NCBI GenBank assembly: GCA_964558295.1
Contig: CAZLDQ010000017.1
Span: 1-43,790 of the forward strand
Length of the DNA: 43,790 nt
Reading direction: 5' to 3'
Source: JBDKTH01 sp964558295
GTDB lineage: Bacteria; Planctomycetota; Planctomycetia; Pirellulales; Thermoguttaceae
The position numbers were made by a program, and so were the translations under genes. Positions 1 to 8,087 of this stretch are shown here, one piece after another. The notes below the pieces were generated by a model. The model was not told where the DNA came from. It worked only from the letters and a program-made list of their open reading frames with translations, and searched no databases. Within the stretch, counting starts at the first letter, position 1. Each line of letters starts with the position of its first letter.

Positions 1-7
1 GTTTCAT

Positions 8-54
8 GCTACGGCTCCTTCCTTCGGTTGGTCCCAAAGGCAGGGAGCCGTAGC
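8..54 (-). terminator. 11-bp perfect inverted repeat after the IS66-type ORF
   Basis: The arms GCTACGGCTCC (8-18) and GGAGCCGTAGC (44-54) are perfect complements separated by 25 nt. The hairpin lies just past the stop codon of the minus-strand ORF at 68-475. It has no strong T run, so it may be a terminator, part of the end of a transposable element, or a dispersed repeat; the window edge prevents a decision. Confidence 0.4.
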
Positions 55-67
55 AACTTTTCGCTAC

Positions 68-475
68 TCAGGTAATTTCAAAACACGTTCTCAGCGCCGC
101 CAGATCGGGCGTCGCGACGCCCTGGAGCGAAAGCCGCATCCTCGCCCCGGTGGCGTCCTCCCATTCCACGGTGCATGCACAAGGCCCGACCGAGGAAGGA
201 CCGGCCAACTCCAGAAACGCCCCCGCCATGCGTCTTTCCGTCGGCCCCGCCTCCGCCGCGGCGTGCTGCTCGAGCCGCTCCTTGAGGCGGTAGTAATCCA
301 ATCGCAGCGTCCGAGCGGTAGGATGGAGGCCATGCCTGCCGGCCGTCCTCACCGCGACGTCCCACAGCGTGTCGGGGATGCGCGAGCGCGGCCGGTGCGT
401 CTTTCGCCAGCGATCAAACTGCCGTCGAACAACCTCCAGCTTGGCGGGAAGGCCCCCAGTCTTGCAAGTCTTCAT
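68..475 (-). CDS. IS66-type element accessory ORF (small helix-rich protein)
   Basis: This 135-residue protein resembles the small ORF that precedes tnpB in planctomycete IS66-family elements. Visible hallmarks are the N-terminal basic stretch with LPAKLEVVRRQFDRWR, the segment RSRIPDTLWDVAV, the Leu/Tyr motif ARTLRLDYYRLKERL, and a C-terminal half with CTVEWEDATGARMRL followed by PDLAALR. The start ATG at 475 has GGAG about 9 bases upstream. A tnpB partner would be expected beyond the left window edge and is not visible, so the element may be incomplete. The exact role of this ORF in transposition is not known to me. The family call is by recall of sequence style. Confidence 0.6.
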   Translation of the reverse strand: MKTCKTGGLPAKLEVVRRQFDRWRKTHRPRSRIPDTLWDVAVRTAGRHGLHPTARTLRLDYYRLKERLEQHAAAEAGPTERRMAGAFLELAGPSSVGPCACTVEWEDATGARMRLSLQGVATPDLAALRTCFEIT

Positions 476-561
476 CAGCTGTTCTCCTCACTATCATGAT
501 CCGACAGCCAATGATATCACACCCTTCAAAGCAATCCATGCACGCCTGCCGAAAGGACACG

Positions 562-1005
562 TTACTTCCGGCTCTCGATATCGAAGGTGAAGTCGTTCGC
601 CCCGGCGCGGACTTCAACGATCTGCGTGCTCTTGGTGTTGAACTCCGGGGGGATCAATTCCGTGGAGGTCAGCCCCGAGACTTCCGGTCCGGGGGCATCC
701 GTAGGCGAGCTGGAATGCCGACGTCCCGAACTGGACGCATGGATTCGGACAAGGTACTTACCCGGCGGAAGTCCCGTCTCTCCCGGAATCATGTACTGCC
801 CTCCCACAATCATCGCTCCGCTGACAATCGACGGTTGCCCGTCTTGCGGCTCGAAGCGAATGCTTCCTCGCTCCAGCGGAGCGCCGTTGAGCGTCACGCG
901 ACCGGTAACCGGCAATCGCCCCTGCGAATCATAGCCGCCGCATCCTTCGCACGCGAGGATTCCCAGCACAATCAGGCAAAGCCCCGATGTTTTCCAGGTA
1001 CGCAT
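562..1005 (-). CDS. Small secreted lipoprotein, carboxypeptidase-regulatory-like fold
   Basis: A 147-residue protein. The chosen ATG at 1005 has AGAAAGGA about 8 bases upstream, and the signal peptide begins there; a longer version starting at 1050 would add 15 residues before it. A hydrophobic stretch (LCLIVLGILA) leads to a lipobox-like cysteine (CEGCGG). The mature part holds VTGRVTLNGAPLERGSIRFEP, then GGQYMIPGETGLPPGKYLVRI, typical of the small Ig-like carboxypeptidase-regulatory domain found in many planctomycete lipoproteins. It follows the DUF1559 gene by 69 nt on the same strand, a pairing repeated at 25941-27412. Its function is unknown; cell-envelope location is inferred from the lipobox. 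Confidence 0.75.
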   Translation of the reverse strand: MRTWKTSGLCLIVLGILACEGCGGYDSQGRLPVTGRVTLNGAPLERGSIRFEPQDGQPSIVSGAMIVGGQYMIPGETGLPPGKYLVRIHASSSGRRHSSSPTDAPGPEVSGLTSTELIPPEFNTKSTQIVEVRAGANDFTFDIESRK

Positions 1006-1074
1006 CTGTCCGTCCTTTCTCAACGCTTTGATCAGAATCGACCGAGACAACGCCCAGGTCGATTGTCGTGTCGT

Positions 1075-2088
1075 CTAGAACTCGCCTAACATCTCTCCCC
1101 CCTGAGTACTGCCCAAGCGGTTCCAGGTGCTCCACTCGATTGTCGACGTGAAAAACCGCACGGAACCATCACACATCGCCCCCTGAACTCCGCCCGGATG
1201 ACGACTCCGTGCGGCAAGGGTCTCGGGCATCGAACTGGTGGCCCCGACACAAGGAAAACCAGGATTGGCGTTCGCGTTGCAGTAGCTTGCCGACGCGGTG
1301 ACGTCGGGCTGGGAAGAGTTGGGGGTCAAATACGTCTCGAAATGGCATCCCGAGCCCCACCAGGCGAACCCGCGGAGGTCACGAGGGTCGGTGTCGGGGC
1401 CCTGGCCTTGGATCGTCTCTGAGAGCATGAGCGTGTTGCTCAGACCGTCGGTGATGGTGGAGAAGGCGTAGGACAGCGAAGGATTACCACCAGAGAACGG
1501 CGTTCCGGCAAAAATCACCCCATTGTAATCCCGAGTTTGGTATCGCCCGGTATTCCCCATGTTGACCACATAGTTGTGGTGGGTGATCCCGCTGTAATGC
1601 GTACTCAATTGATCCGAGGGACAAGTGTACGTGCTGATCCGCTGGGTGGTGACGGGCCTGTTCGGAGTATCACCATAACGATATCCGCCGGCTGGAGTAT
1701 CAAACATATTCTTGTAAGAGTACTTCTCGTAGAGTGGCATCTGCTCTATGTAAGGCATGATGCCAACCAGCCACGTCCCCCAGCAGCAACTGTACGCGCC
1801 CACGGGAAGCGTTTTCTGAACGTCATGGTAGTTATGCATCGCCAGACTGATCTGTTTGAGATGGTTGGCACACTGGCCTCGCCGCGCCGCCTCGCGTGCA
1901 GCTTGCACGGCCGGCAAGAGCAGCGAGATCAGAATGCCAATGATCGCAATCACCACAAGGAGTTCCACGAGGGTAAACCCACGGAGCTTGCCGCATCTTG
2001 GCAACGAACCGACCGATGTGCTCCCCCTCGCTCGCCACTGCCCCTTGTGCAGAATCTCCCATACGGCCCGCTCAATGCTTTGTCCCAT
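1075..2088 (-). CDS. DUF1559 prepilin-like protein
   Basis: A 337-residue member of the planctomycete DUF1559 family. After an unusually long 36-residue leader comes the type IV prepilin cleavage and helix motif GFTLVELLVVIAIIGIL, then AREAARRGQCANHLKQ and NYHD, which are family signatures. The C-terminus has the family's late signature, SRHPGGVQGAMCDGSVRFF. The start ATG at 2088 is supported by AGGAG six bases upstream. It would be cleaved before Phe by a prepilin peptidase such as the A24 enzyme at 42494-43750 and anchored by the N-terminal helix. It lies between the FecR gene (upstream, 102 nt) and a small lipoprotein gene (downstream), so the four genes may be one unit. The physiological role of this family is not established. 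Confidence 0.88.
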   Translation of the reverse strand: MGQSIERAVWEILHKGQWRARGSTSVGSLPRCGKLRGFTLVELLVVIAIIGILISLLLPAVQAAREAARRGQCANHLKQISLAMHNYHDVQKTLPVGAYSCCWGTWLVGIMPYIEQMPLYEKYSYKNMFDTPAGGYRYGDTPNRPVTTQRISTYTCPSDQLSTHYSGITHHNYVVNMGNTGRYQTRDYNGVIFAGTPFSGGNPSLSYAFSTITDGLSNTLMLSETIQGQGPDTDPRDLRGFAWWGSGCHFETYLTPNSSQPDVTASASYCNANANPGFPCVGATSSMPETLAARSRHPGGVQGAMCDGSVRFFTSTIEWSTWNRLGSTQGGEMLGEF

Positions 2089-2190
2089 GGTTTACTCCTG
2101 CTTCAATAAAGCTCTTGGATGATCGTATCGATGGACACTGCCATCTAGCAAGGCGTTGGCCGGTTGATCGCAACAGATCCCTGTCGCAAC

Positions 2191-3729
2191 TCACGGTCGA
2201 GCAGATGGCGACGGCAGAGCCCTGAGCATCACATTATCGACATAGAGTTGGCGTCCTTTGGTTTTCATGAAGTGAACGGTGACCAGTTTACCGACGAATT
2301 CGGGATGCTCACTCGTGTTGAGCTTCAGCGCAGGCATCGGTTTCATCGCATTCGGTTCCGTCACACGCACGGACTGTTCGCATCGCCGCGTGGCTCCCTC
2401 GAAGGCAAACCCCACCACGCCCTCAGCATCGCGATCACTGCTGCCCAAGTCGGCGGTAAGGACGTAGGTCGTGTTGGCATCGTACGTACGAGTGGCAGGA
2501 TGTCCTTGTTTGCCGTCAAACTGTGTTGAAAGCACGGACTGCGAATTCTCGAGGACGACGTATTGGTTCCCTGTGGCACCGTGGACCTCCGCACCCTTGG
2601 GCCGAACCAACGACATGGGATTCCAGTAGCGTGGATGGACGTCTCGGCGTTTGGCGGCAACCCCTTGAGGAAGGCCCTTTCCGTCCTGGGCGTGCAAACC
2701 GATGGCAGGCGTCTCAAAGGATCCGTTACAGCGGGTCGGGCTGATCAAGATGTCGGACTGAACCGGCGGCATCGCTCGGATGAAGCGATCGGTATCCGTA
2801 ACCGAAACCACTTGAATCATCAGACTCGCAGCGTTCGCCGCATCCGCATCATCCCCGTCTTTGTGGACGACCTGCGCGGCCTGTCCCGAATTAAGAACGA
2901 TTTCCGAAGGCGTCTGACCAGGCGACGTCGAGGCAGCCAGCTTGACCTTGCCCGAGAAGACTTGAGTCTCCACCGCACCGTCTGGCATCACTTCAACGCC
3001 AAACTCCGTACCAAGATCCATAACGGTGGCGGTTGCGGTACGGACAGTAAACCCCCTTGCCTTGGAGGACGTGGCTTTGCCGCTCAGCTTGCCCATCGAG
3101 ATAAAGCCCCCGTTACAGGAGTCAACCTGATAGCACACCGGCCCCTGGAGAATCACGGTGGCACCGGTCCGATAGGTGATCTCCAACAGGCCTTCCTCCA
3201 GATGGAGCTGCCGGCCCAACCCGACGTATTCGTGCACGTCGAGGGGTTGCGAACCCTCGGCCCAGTAGCAGTCCACCATTCCTGTGACTCGGGCCACCAG
3301 ATGGCGTTTCGCTGAATAATCCTGGACCAGATGAATCACAAGAAAGATCATAGCGCCAAGCGTCATCACGAGGCCGAGCGCGCCCATCACGGTCCGGCGC
3401 GATCTTTTGGAGAACAGCATTCCGATCCTGCCCCGGACACCCCGCTGGAGCGGGCCGATCGGCGTGGCCACGTCTGGCAGGAGCGAATTGGCAACACCAT
3501 CCTTCAAGTTGCTGGGTAGTCCGTAGCCGCTTCCGCGAAACCGCCAGAGCATGCGGCCGTGCAGATCCATGTAGGCAGCGTAAAATAGTCTCGCATCCTC
3601 GCCTGAGCGCAGCAAGGCTTCCAGCCGTTCCTTCTGCTCGGCGTGGATCGTGCCGTCACACATCGCCTCCGTCAGCGACCACAACTCGTCATCAACCTCA
3701 TCGAAGTGCCCTTCGGAAATCCGCGTCAC
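2191..3729 (-). CDS. FecR-domain anti-sigma-type membrane protein
   Basis: A 512-residue protein likely to control the sigma factor encoded just upstream. The N-terminal 110 residues are cytoplasmic and resemble anti-sigma segments (a short acidic helical region containing LWSLTEAMCDGTIHAEQ). A single membrane segment lies near residues 114-135. A FecR domain follows at about 185-270 (RTGATVILQGP, MGKLSGKA, FTVRTATATVMDLGTEFGV, QVFSGKVKL). The C-terminal third starts with RCNGSFETP and looks like a carbohydrate-binding-type jelly roll, as in Rhodopirellula-type FecR proteins. The start is a GTG overlapping the sigma factor stop by four bases (GTGA), with GGAGGAGGG just upstream. This indicates translational coupling. 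Confidence 0.82.
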   Translation of the reverse strand: MTRISEGHFDEVDDELWSLTEAMCDGTIHAEQKERLEALLRSGEDARLFYAAYMDLHGRMLWRFRGSGYGLPSNLKDGVANSLLPDVATPIGPLQRGVRGRIGMLFSKRSRRTVMGALGLVMTLGAMIFLVIHLVQDYSAKRHLVARVTGMVDCYWAEGSQPLDVHEYVGLGRQLHLEEGLLEITYRTGATVILQGPVCYQVDSCNGGFISMGKLSGKATSSKARGFTVRTATATVMDLGTEFGVEVMPDGAVETQVFSGKVKLAASTSPGQTPSEIVLNSGQAAQVVHKDGDDADAANAASLMIQVVSVTDTDRFIRAMPPVQSDILISPTRCNGSFETPAIGLHAQDGKGLPQGVAAKRRDVHPRYWNPMSLVRPKGAEVHGATGNQYVVLENSQSVLSTQFDGKQGHPATRTYDANTTYVLTADLGSSDRDAEGVVGFAFEGATRRCEQSVRVTEPNAMKPMPALKLNTSEHPEFVGKLVTVHFMKTKGRQLYVDNVMLRALPSPSARP

Positions 3730-4250
3730 AGAACACCCTCCTCCGCCCGAATTGCGGAATTCACACATCGAAAGAGGAGCTTCCGAATGCGCTGCAGCCG
3801 CATCGTCAACGCCGCCGACGAGATTCCCAATTCGGAAGCAATCACCTTGATCGGCTCGGAACCCAAGTAGCACCGTTCGATCAGGCCCCGCTGGTTTCCG
3901 GGCAACTTCTTCAGACAGTGCACCAGGAACTGGCTGCGCGATTCAAAGATTCCATCGGCCATCTGCCGTGTCTGGGCAATCTGCTCCAACAGATCGTCGG
4001 AAAGCCGTACCCGGCCCTGCGGGTTGCGCCGCAATACGTTGCGCACTTCATTGTGCGCCACTCCACAGGCCCAACTGAAGAAATCACGGCTTGGGTCGTA
4101 GTCCTTCCATTTCCGCCACAGAATCAATAGCGTATTCTGAAAGACATCCTCAGCGTCGTCGCGGTTGGGTAACAGGGTGACAATATAGGCGAAGACCCGG
4201 TGTTGATTCCGGACAATCTTCTCGGCAATCGCATCCCGATCGTCGCACAT
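3726..4250 (-). CDS. ECF-type RNA polymerase sigma factor (Rhodopirellula/Verrucomicrobium family)
   Basis: A 174-residue sigma-70 family protein with region 2 at about residues 18-75 (DAEDVFQNTLLILWRKW, then FFSWACGVAHNEVRN) and region 4 at about 115-158 (LPGNQRGLIERCYLG, then IKVIASELGISSAALTMRL, a helix-turn-helix). No extra C-terminal domain is present. The ATG at 4250 is preceded by AGGTGG at a good distance; a GTG nine bases earlier is possible. It overlaps the FecR gene by four bases, so the two proteins are made in a coupled way, and the FecR protein is its likely regulator. Its targets are unknown; the adjacent DUF1559 and lipoprotein genes are candidates. Confidence 0.88.
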   Translation of the reverse strand: MCDDRDAIAEKIVRNQHRVFAYIVTLLPNRDDAEDVFQNTLLILWRKWKDYDPSRDFFSWACGVAHNEVRNVLRRNPQGRVRLSDDLLEQIAQTRQMADGIFESRSQFLVHCLKKLPGNQRGLIERCYLGSEPIKVIASELGISSAALTMRLQRIRKLLFRCVNSAIRAEEGVL

Positions 4251-4560
4251 CCTAACCACCTAAAACAGGGCTGAGACTTGAAGAAAACAGCCTCATTCTA
4301 TTTGGTATCGTGGGCAGATGGGGGAATCTAACGCGGAATCGCTGAGGAAACCATCGCCCCCTCTTTAATGGTACTACCCCCCCCTTGGATATAAGGCTGT
4401 TTGACGTACTTTGTATATGTCGTCAGGATGGATGGCTCCGGCCTATCCGATAGCCTTTCAAGATCGAGCCAAGTACAAGTAAGATGGAAGGGTTACGGAC
4501 GGGGGAGGTGAGTCTGCCAAAAATCCCGTCTCTTTGATCCAGCCCAAGAGAAACAACACC
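4251..4560. promoter_or_regulatory. Divergent spacer with a TGACG/CGTCA dyad
   Basis: This 310-base spacer separates the minus-strand sigma factor gene from the plus-strand hydrolase gene. The only structure I can point to is a dyad, TGACG at 4402-4406 and CGTCA at 4421-4425, 14 bases apart, in an AT-rich patch. A weak promoter-like pair facing right (TTGGAT 4385-4390, TACTTT 4407-4412, 16-base spacing) overlaps it. Neither is strong enough to assign a regulator. Confidence 0.2.
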
Positions 4561-5796
4561 ATGAACCTGCTGCGTCTGTCTGCTGTTCTGTTGTTAACAC
4601 TCCTCCCGCTCGTCAGCCGGGCGACAGAACGGCCCACAAACGTCGAAGCCTCGGCAGGCCCGAAGTGGGACCTCAACGTGTTGGGCAAGACCCCTCGGTT
4701 CGAACCGGCCAAGGAACCTGTGGCCAAGGAGGTGGAATCGATCTTCTTTGACGGCGTTCCCTTCCAGAAGAAACCCACTAAGGTGTTTGCTTACTACGGG
4801 TTGCCTAAGAACCTCAAGCCGGGCGAAAAAGTCCCCGGGATTGTGCTGGTGCACGGAGGGGGAGGCACGGCCTTCGACGCCTGGGTTCGACTGTGGAACT
4901 CTCGTGGCTATGCCGCCATTGCCCCGGATCTCTGCGGTTGCGTGCCGATCGGCTCCTATGGCAAATGGCAGCGACACGAGGCTGGCGGCCCACCGGGTTG
5001 GGGCGGTTTCAACCAAATCGACTGGCCGCAGGAAGACCAATGGACCTGGCAAGCCGTGGCCAACATCCTCCTGGCTCATTCTTTGCTCAGAAGCCTGCCG
5101 GAAGTCGATGCCGGGCGGATCGGTCTGACCGGCATTTCCTGGGGCGGCTACCTGACGTGCATTACCTCAGGCGTAGATCCTCGGTTCCGCTTCGCCGTGC
5201 CAGTCTATGGCTGCGGCTTTCTCGGTGATAATTCGACTTGGGTCGACACGTTCGCCAAGATGCCTGCCGAACAATCGGCACGCTGGCTCCGCTGGTGGGA
5301 CCCGTCGGTCTACCTGAAAAACACGAAGATGCCCATGCTCTGGGTCACCGGCACCAATGACTTCGCCTATCCGATGGATTCGCTACAGAAATCGTATCGC
5401 TTGTCACAAGGCCCGCGCTCGATTTGCCTGCGCGTGCGTATGCCCCATGGACACGGCGGAGCCGGCGAGAACCCGGCCGAAATCCACGCCTTCGCCGAAA
5501 GCCTGCTAAACGGTGGCCTTCCGCTGGCCCAAATCGCCGGACAAGGTCGCAACGGCGAAACGCTTTGGGCCACCTATCAGTCCCAAGTCCCGATTGTTCA
5601 TGCCGAACTGAACTACACATGCCAGACCGGCTCCTGGAAAGAACGCAAATGGGAGACTGTTCCTGCAACAGTCGATGCCGCCAACTGCCGGGTAACCGCC
5701 AAGTTGCCGCAAGGCGTGACGGTGTATTATCTGAACCTGATCGATGATCGGGGATTAATCGTGAGCACGGAGCATGAGGAGATTCAGGGACGATAG
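4561..5796 (+). CDS. Secreted alpha/beta hydrolase, acetyl-xylan-esterase-like
   Basis: A 411-residue exported hydrolase. The ATG at 4561 gives a clean signal peptide (LLRLSAVLLLTLLPLVSRA). The fold is shown by LVHGGGGTAFDAWVRLW (oxyanion region), YAAIAPDLCG, the nucleophile elbow GISWGG (Ser about residue 193), the acid in VTGTNDFAYPMD (Asp about 267) and the catalytic His in MPHGHGG (about 296/298). After the hydrolase core there is a 90-residue beta-rich C-terminal domain. The family acts on acylated polysaccharides or similar esters, but the substrate is not shown by the sequence. It stands alone, divergent from the sigma factor. No clear Shine-Dalgarno is seen; AAGAGAAA is the nearest purine patch. 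Confidence 0.75.
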   Translation: MNLLRLSAVLLLTLLPLVSRATERPTNVEASAGPKWDLNVLGKTPRFEPAKEPVAKEVESIFFDGVPFQKKPTKVFAYYGLPKNLKPGEKVPGIVLVHGGGGTAFDAWVRLWNSRGYAAIAPDLCGCVPIGSYGKWQRHEAGGPPGWGGFNQIDWPQEDQWTWQAVANILLAHSLLRSLPEVDAGRIGLTGISWGGYLTCITSGVDPRFRFAVPVYGCGFLGDNSTWVDTFAKMPAEQSARWLRWWDPSVYLKNTKMPMLWVTGTNDFAYPMDSLQKSYRLSQGPRSICLRVRMPHGHGGAGENPAEIHAFAESLLNGGLPLAQIAGQGRNGETLWATYQSQVPIVHAELNYTCQTGSWKERKWETVPATVDAANCRVTAKLPQGVTVYYLNLIDDRGLIVSTEHEEIQGR

Positions 5797-5949
5797 TGGG
5801 CCGTGGAGTTGGCGGGCCTGAGGAGGACGTCCATCCGTTCTGGGGTAATTGGGGGCGTTTGATCATCGGGCGCGAGGAAGACGTATTACGTGGGGTTGGG
5901 GCCAGGAACGCCGGGTTGTACGAATGCGGATCTGCTTGGGAGAACGAGA

Positions 5950-6576
5950 ATGACGCTGGAGGTGATGGTCGCGTTTCTGCTGGTATCCTTGGTGGCGACG
6001 GCAACGCCCGGACCGAGCGTGCTGTATACGTTGTCGGCAGGACTCTCGGGCGGAACACGTGGGTACGCCTTGGGAACAGTCGGCGTTCTGTGCGCTGATG
6101 CAATCTACTTCCTCCTCTCGGTTGCCGGCTTGGGTGCTTTTTTGTTGGCCTCCTATCGGCTGTTCGTGCTGGTCAAATGGCTCGGGGCAGCCTACCTAGT
6201 CTGGCTCGGACTTCGCTTGTTGTGGCAGGCACTGGTTCGTCCGGAAAACATCGCTCTTGACTCGTCGAACGCTTCCGCACGAGCGCGTTGGTTCTCCGGC
6301 GGGTTCACGGTCCACGCCGCCAACCCGAAGGCATTGCTCTACTTCGGCTCCATCGTGCCTCAGTTTCTCCACCCCGGCGATGCGATTCTTCCCCAGGTAT
6401 TCGCCTTGGGAACTATCCACCTACTCATGGCCCTCGCCGTGCTATCGACCTACGGATTCTTCGCCACACGAATTCGCGTCTATGCAAGCCGTCCTTGGTT
6501 CTGCCGCACACTCAATGCCACCTCGGGCTCGCTGCTGATCGCCGCCGGGGCGGGACTTGCATCGATCAAACGGTAA
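5950..6576 (+). CDS. LysE/RhtB-family amino acid exporter
   Basis: A 208-residue inner-membrane protein with about six hydrophobic segments. The family signature near the N-terminus is clear (TATPGPSVLYTLSAGLSGGTRG), as are KWLGAAYLVWLGLRLLW and the central FTVHAANPKALLYFGSIVPQF. Length matches the RhtB/LysE family, which exports amino acids such as homoserine, threonine or lysine; the substrate cannot be deduced. The ATG at 5950 was chosen because it opens directly on the first membrane segment; upstream starts add a non-hydrophobic, low-complexity 20 residues. It stands 153 nt after the hydrolase gene with no shared signal. Confidence 0.82.
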   Translation: MTLEVMVAFLLVSLVATATPGPSVLYTLSAGLSGGTRGYALGTVGVLCADAIYFLLSVAGLGAFLLASYRLFVLVKWLGAAYLVWLGLRLLWQALVRPENIALDSSNASARARWFSGGFTVHAANPKALLYFGSIVPQFLHPGDAILPQVFALGTIHLLMALAVLSTYGFFATRIRVYASRPWFCRTLNATSGSLLIAAGAGLASIKR

Positions 6577-6749
6577 TGGCAACGAAGGGACACAGCAAGG
6601 ACCTTTCCTGTGCCTGTTCACGCTGGAAGGATGCTCAAACCGGGAACACTTCACGGAATTCTGCGACTGGCAGGAATCGAGGTCGAGCAGTTGGAGAACC
6701 TCCTCCAGCCACCAACTCATCGATGGCCGGCGGCCTCCCGTGTGTGGGG

Positions 6750-6779
6750 TTGCCGAAAAACGCGACGGGCTGCTATCTT
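6750..6779 (+). promoter_or_regulatory. Possible sigma-70-type promoter for rubrerythrin
   Basis: TTGCCG (6750-6755) and TATCTT (6774-6779) are separated by 18 bases and end 44 bases before the rubrerythrin start. Both hexamers are partial matches to the consensus, so this is a candidate only. Confidence 0.3.
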
Positions 6780-6823
6780 GGCAGCTTCCATTGCCAGACA
6801 AGTTCGTTACCAAGGAGCATCGC

Positions 6824-7324
6824 ATGTCGACCCAAGATAATCTTCAGGCCGCGTTTGCCGGAGAAAGCCAAGCCAACCGGAAGTATCTCGCCTTTGCTGC
6901 CAAGGCCGACGCCGAGGGACGCCCCCAGATCGCCAAGCTGTTTCGCGCTGTGGCCGCCGCCGAGACGGTCCATGCCCATGCCCATCTGCGCGCGATGAAG
7001 GGAATCGGTGACACCAAGGCGAATCTCGAAGAAGCCATCGCCGGCGAGCATCACGAGTTCACCCAGATGTACCCGCCTTATCTGGAGGAAGCCGAGGCGG
7101 AAGGGAATCGGCCCGCAGCGATCTCTTTCCGTTACGCTTTAGAGGTCGAGAAGATTCACCACGAGTTGTATACCAGTGCCCTCAAGGCCTTGTCGCAAGG
7201 TGAAGACCTACCGGCCGGCGCAATCCACGTCTGCGAAGTCTGCGGTCACACCGTCTTCGGCGACGTTCCTGACAAGTGCCCGGTCTGTGGCGCCGTCAAG
7301 ACGAAGTACAGAGAGCAGACATGA
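6824..7324 (+). CDS. Rubrerythrin
   Basis: A 166-residue cytoplasmic non-heme iron protein that reduces hydrogen peroxide in anaerobes and microaerophiles. The N-terminal ferritin-like four-helix domain carries the diiron ligands in AGESQANRKYLAFAAKA, AAAETVHAHAH, GEHHEFTQMYPPYLEEA and EVEKIHHELY. The C-terminal rubredoxin-like domain has two Cys pairs, CEVCGHTVFG and CPVCGA. The ATG at 6824 is preceded by AAGGAG at 6812-6817. It is monocistronic and faces the his genes. Its presence suggests exposure to low-oxygen conditions; that ecological point is inference. Confidence 0.95.
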   Translation: MSTQDNLQAAFAGESQANRKYLAFAAKADAEGRPQIAKLFRAVAAAETVHAHAHLRAMKGIGDTKANLEEAIAGEHHEFTQMYPPYLEEAEAEGNRPAAISFRYALEVEKIHHELYTSALKALSQGEDLPAGAIHVCEVCGHTVFGDVPDKCPVCGAVKTKYREQT

Positions 7325-7342
7325 TCGAAGGGAAGAGGACTT

Positions 7343-7385
7343 AGGGGCCGGGGACTAGGCATTCGTAGTCTGCTTCCCAGCCCCT
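7343..7385. terminator. Convergent hairpin between rubrerythrin and hisB
   Basis: The outer arms AGGGGCCGGG (7343-7352) and CCCAGCCCCT (7376-7385) pair with one mismatch. The inner arms GACTA (7353-7357) and TAGTC (7366-7370) continue the stem with a five-base bulge. It sits between two converging genes, so a bidirectional terminator is the natural reading. The words (TTAGGGG, GGGGACTAGG) resemble the repeat tract at 9141-9191. Confidence 0.45.
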
Positions 7386-7407
7386 GGTCCCGAATTCTCA
7401 GTTCCGC

Positions 7408-7995
7408 TCACAACGTCCCTTTGGTGCTCGGAATCCCTGTCATTCGAGCATCAGCCTCAATCGCCATGCGCAAGGCGCGGGCTGTAGCTTTGAAGACACC
7501 TTCGGCGATGTGGTGACTGTTCTGGCCGTAGTGAAGGAGCACATGCAGGTTAGCCAGCGCGTTCGCCGACACGGCCTGCCAGAAGACAAACACAAGCTCG
7601 CTGTCAAACTGACCAATCTTGGGCGAGGGGAAGTCGGCCTGGAAGACGAAGTAGGCCCGGCCACCCAGATCGACGGCGCTAGTGACGAGCGTTTCGTCCA
7701 TGGGCAGCGTGAAGTGGCCATAACGACGGATGCCAGCCTTGTCGCCCAAAGCTTCTTTGAGCGCCAGCCCCAGGCAAATCCCCACATCCTCGACGGTGTG
7801 ATGCGGGTCGACCTCAAGATCGCCGTGAGCCTTGATGACAAGATCCCATGCGGCATGCTTGGCCAGAAGCGTCAGCATGTGATCGAAGAACCCCACGCCG
7901 GTGACGATTTGCGTCTGGCCGCTGCCGTCGAGGGTCAGCTTCAGTTCAATCTGGGTCTCAGCCGTGTTGCGCTGAATTTGGGCAGTGCGTGGCAT
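7408..7995 (-). CDS. hisB: Imidazoleglycerol-phosphate dehydratase
   Basis: A 195-residue enzyme of histidine synthesis that dehydrates imidazole glycerol phosphate to imidazole acetol phosphate, using manganese. The family fingerprints are all present: FFDHMLTLLAKH, DPHHTVEDVGICLG, GHFTLPMDETLV, and HHIAEGVFKATARALRMA. The chosen ATG at 7995 gives the normal family length; a longer frame to 8118 would run into the palindrome between the genes. The protein is the monofunctional form, without the phosphatase domain seen in enterobacteria. It is the last gene of hisD-hisC-hisB, 92 nt after hisC. Confidence 0.95.
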   Translation of the reverse strand: MPRTAQIQRNTAETQIELKLTLDGSGQTQIVTGVGFFDHMLTLLAKHAAWDLVIKAHGDLEVDPHHTVEDVGICLGLALKEALGDKAGIRRYGHFTLPMDETLVTSAVDLGGRAYFVFQADFPSPKIGQFDSELVFVFWQAVSANALANLHVLLHYGQNSHHIAEGVFKATARALRMAIEADARMTGIPSTKGTL

Positions 7996-8027
7996 GAATT
8001 TCTCGTGAAAAAGAACGCTCCATTTCG

Positions 8028-8047
8028 GCGGCGAGCTTGCTCGCCGC
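8028..8047. repeat. 9-bp palindrome between hisC and hisB
   Basis: GCGGCGAGC (8028-8036) and GCTCGCCGC (8039-8047) are perfect complements around a TT centre, giving a compact GC-rich hairpin. It lies in the 92-base spacer between hisC stop and hisB start. It could stabilise the upstream message or attenuate hisB, or belong to a REP-like dispersed family. Confidence 0.5.
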
Positions 8048-8087
8048 GTTTTGGGGCACAGTCCGCCGGTTAAGGGGCTTTCCAACT

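Noticed and set aside
496..1089. A 197-codon plus-strand frame over the first lipoprotein gene
   Set aside because: It is antisense to the lipoprotein, which has a signal peptide, lipobox and good ribosome site; the antisense product has none of these.
5345..6103. A 252-codon minus-strand frame across the end of the hydrolase gene and the start of the LysE gene
   Set aside because: It spans two well-supported genes on the opposite strand and its product is Arg/Pro-rich without domains.
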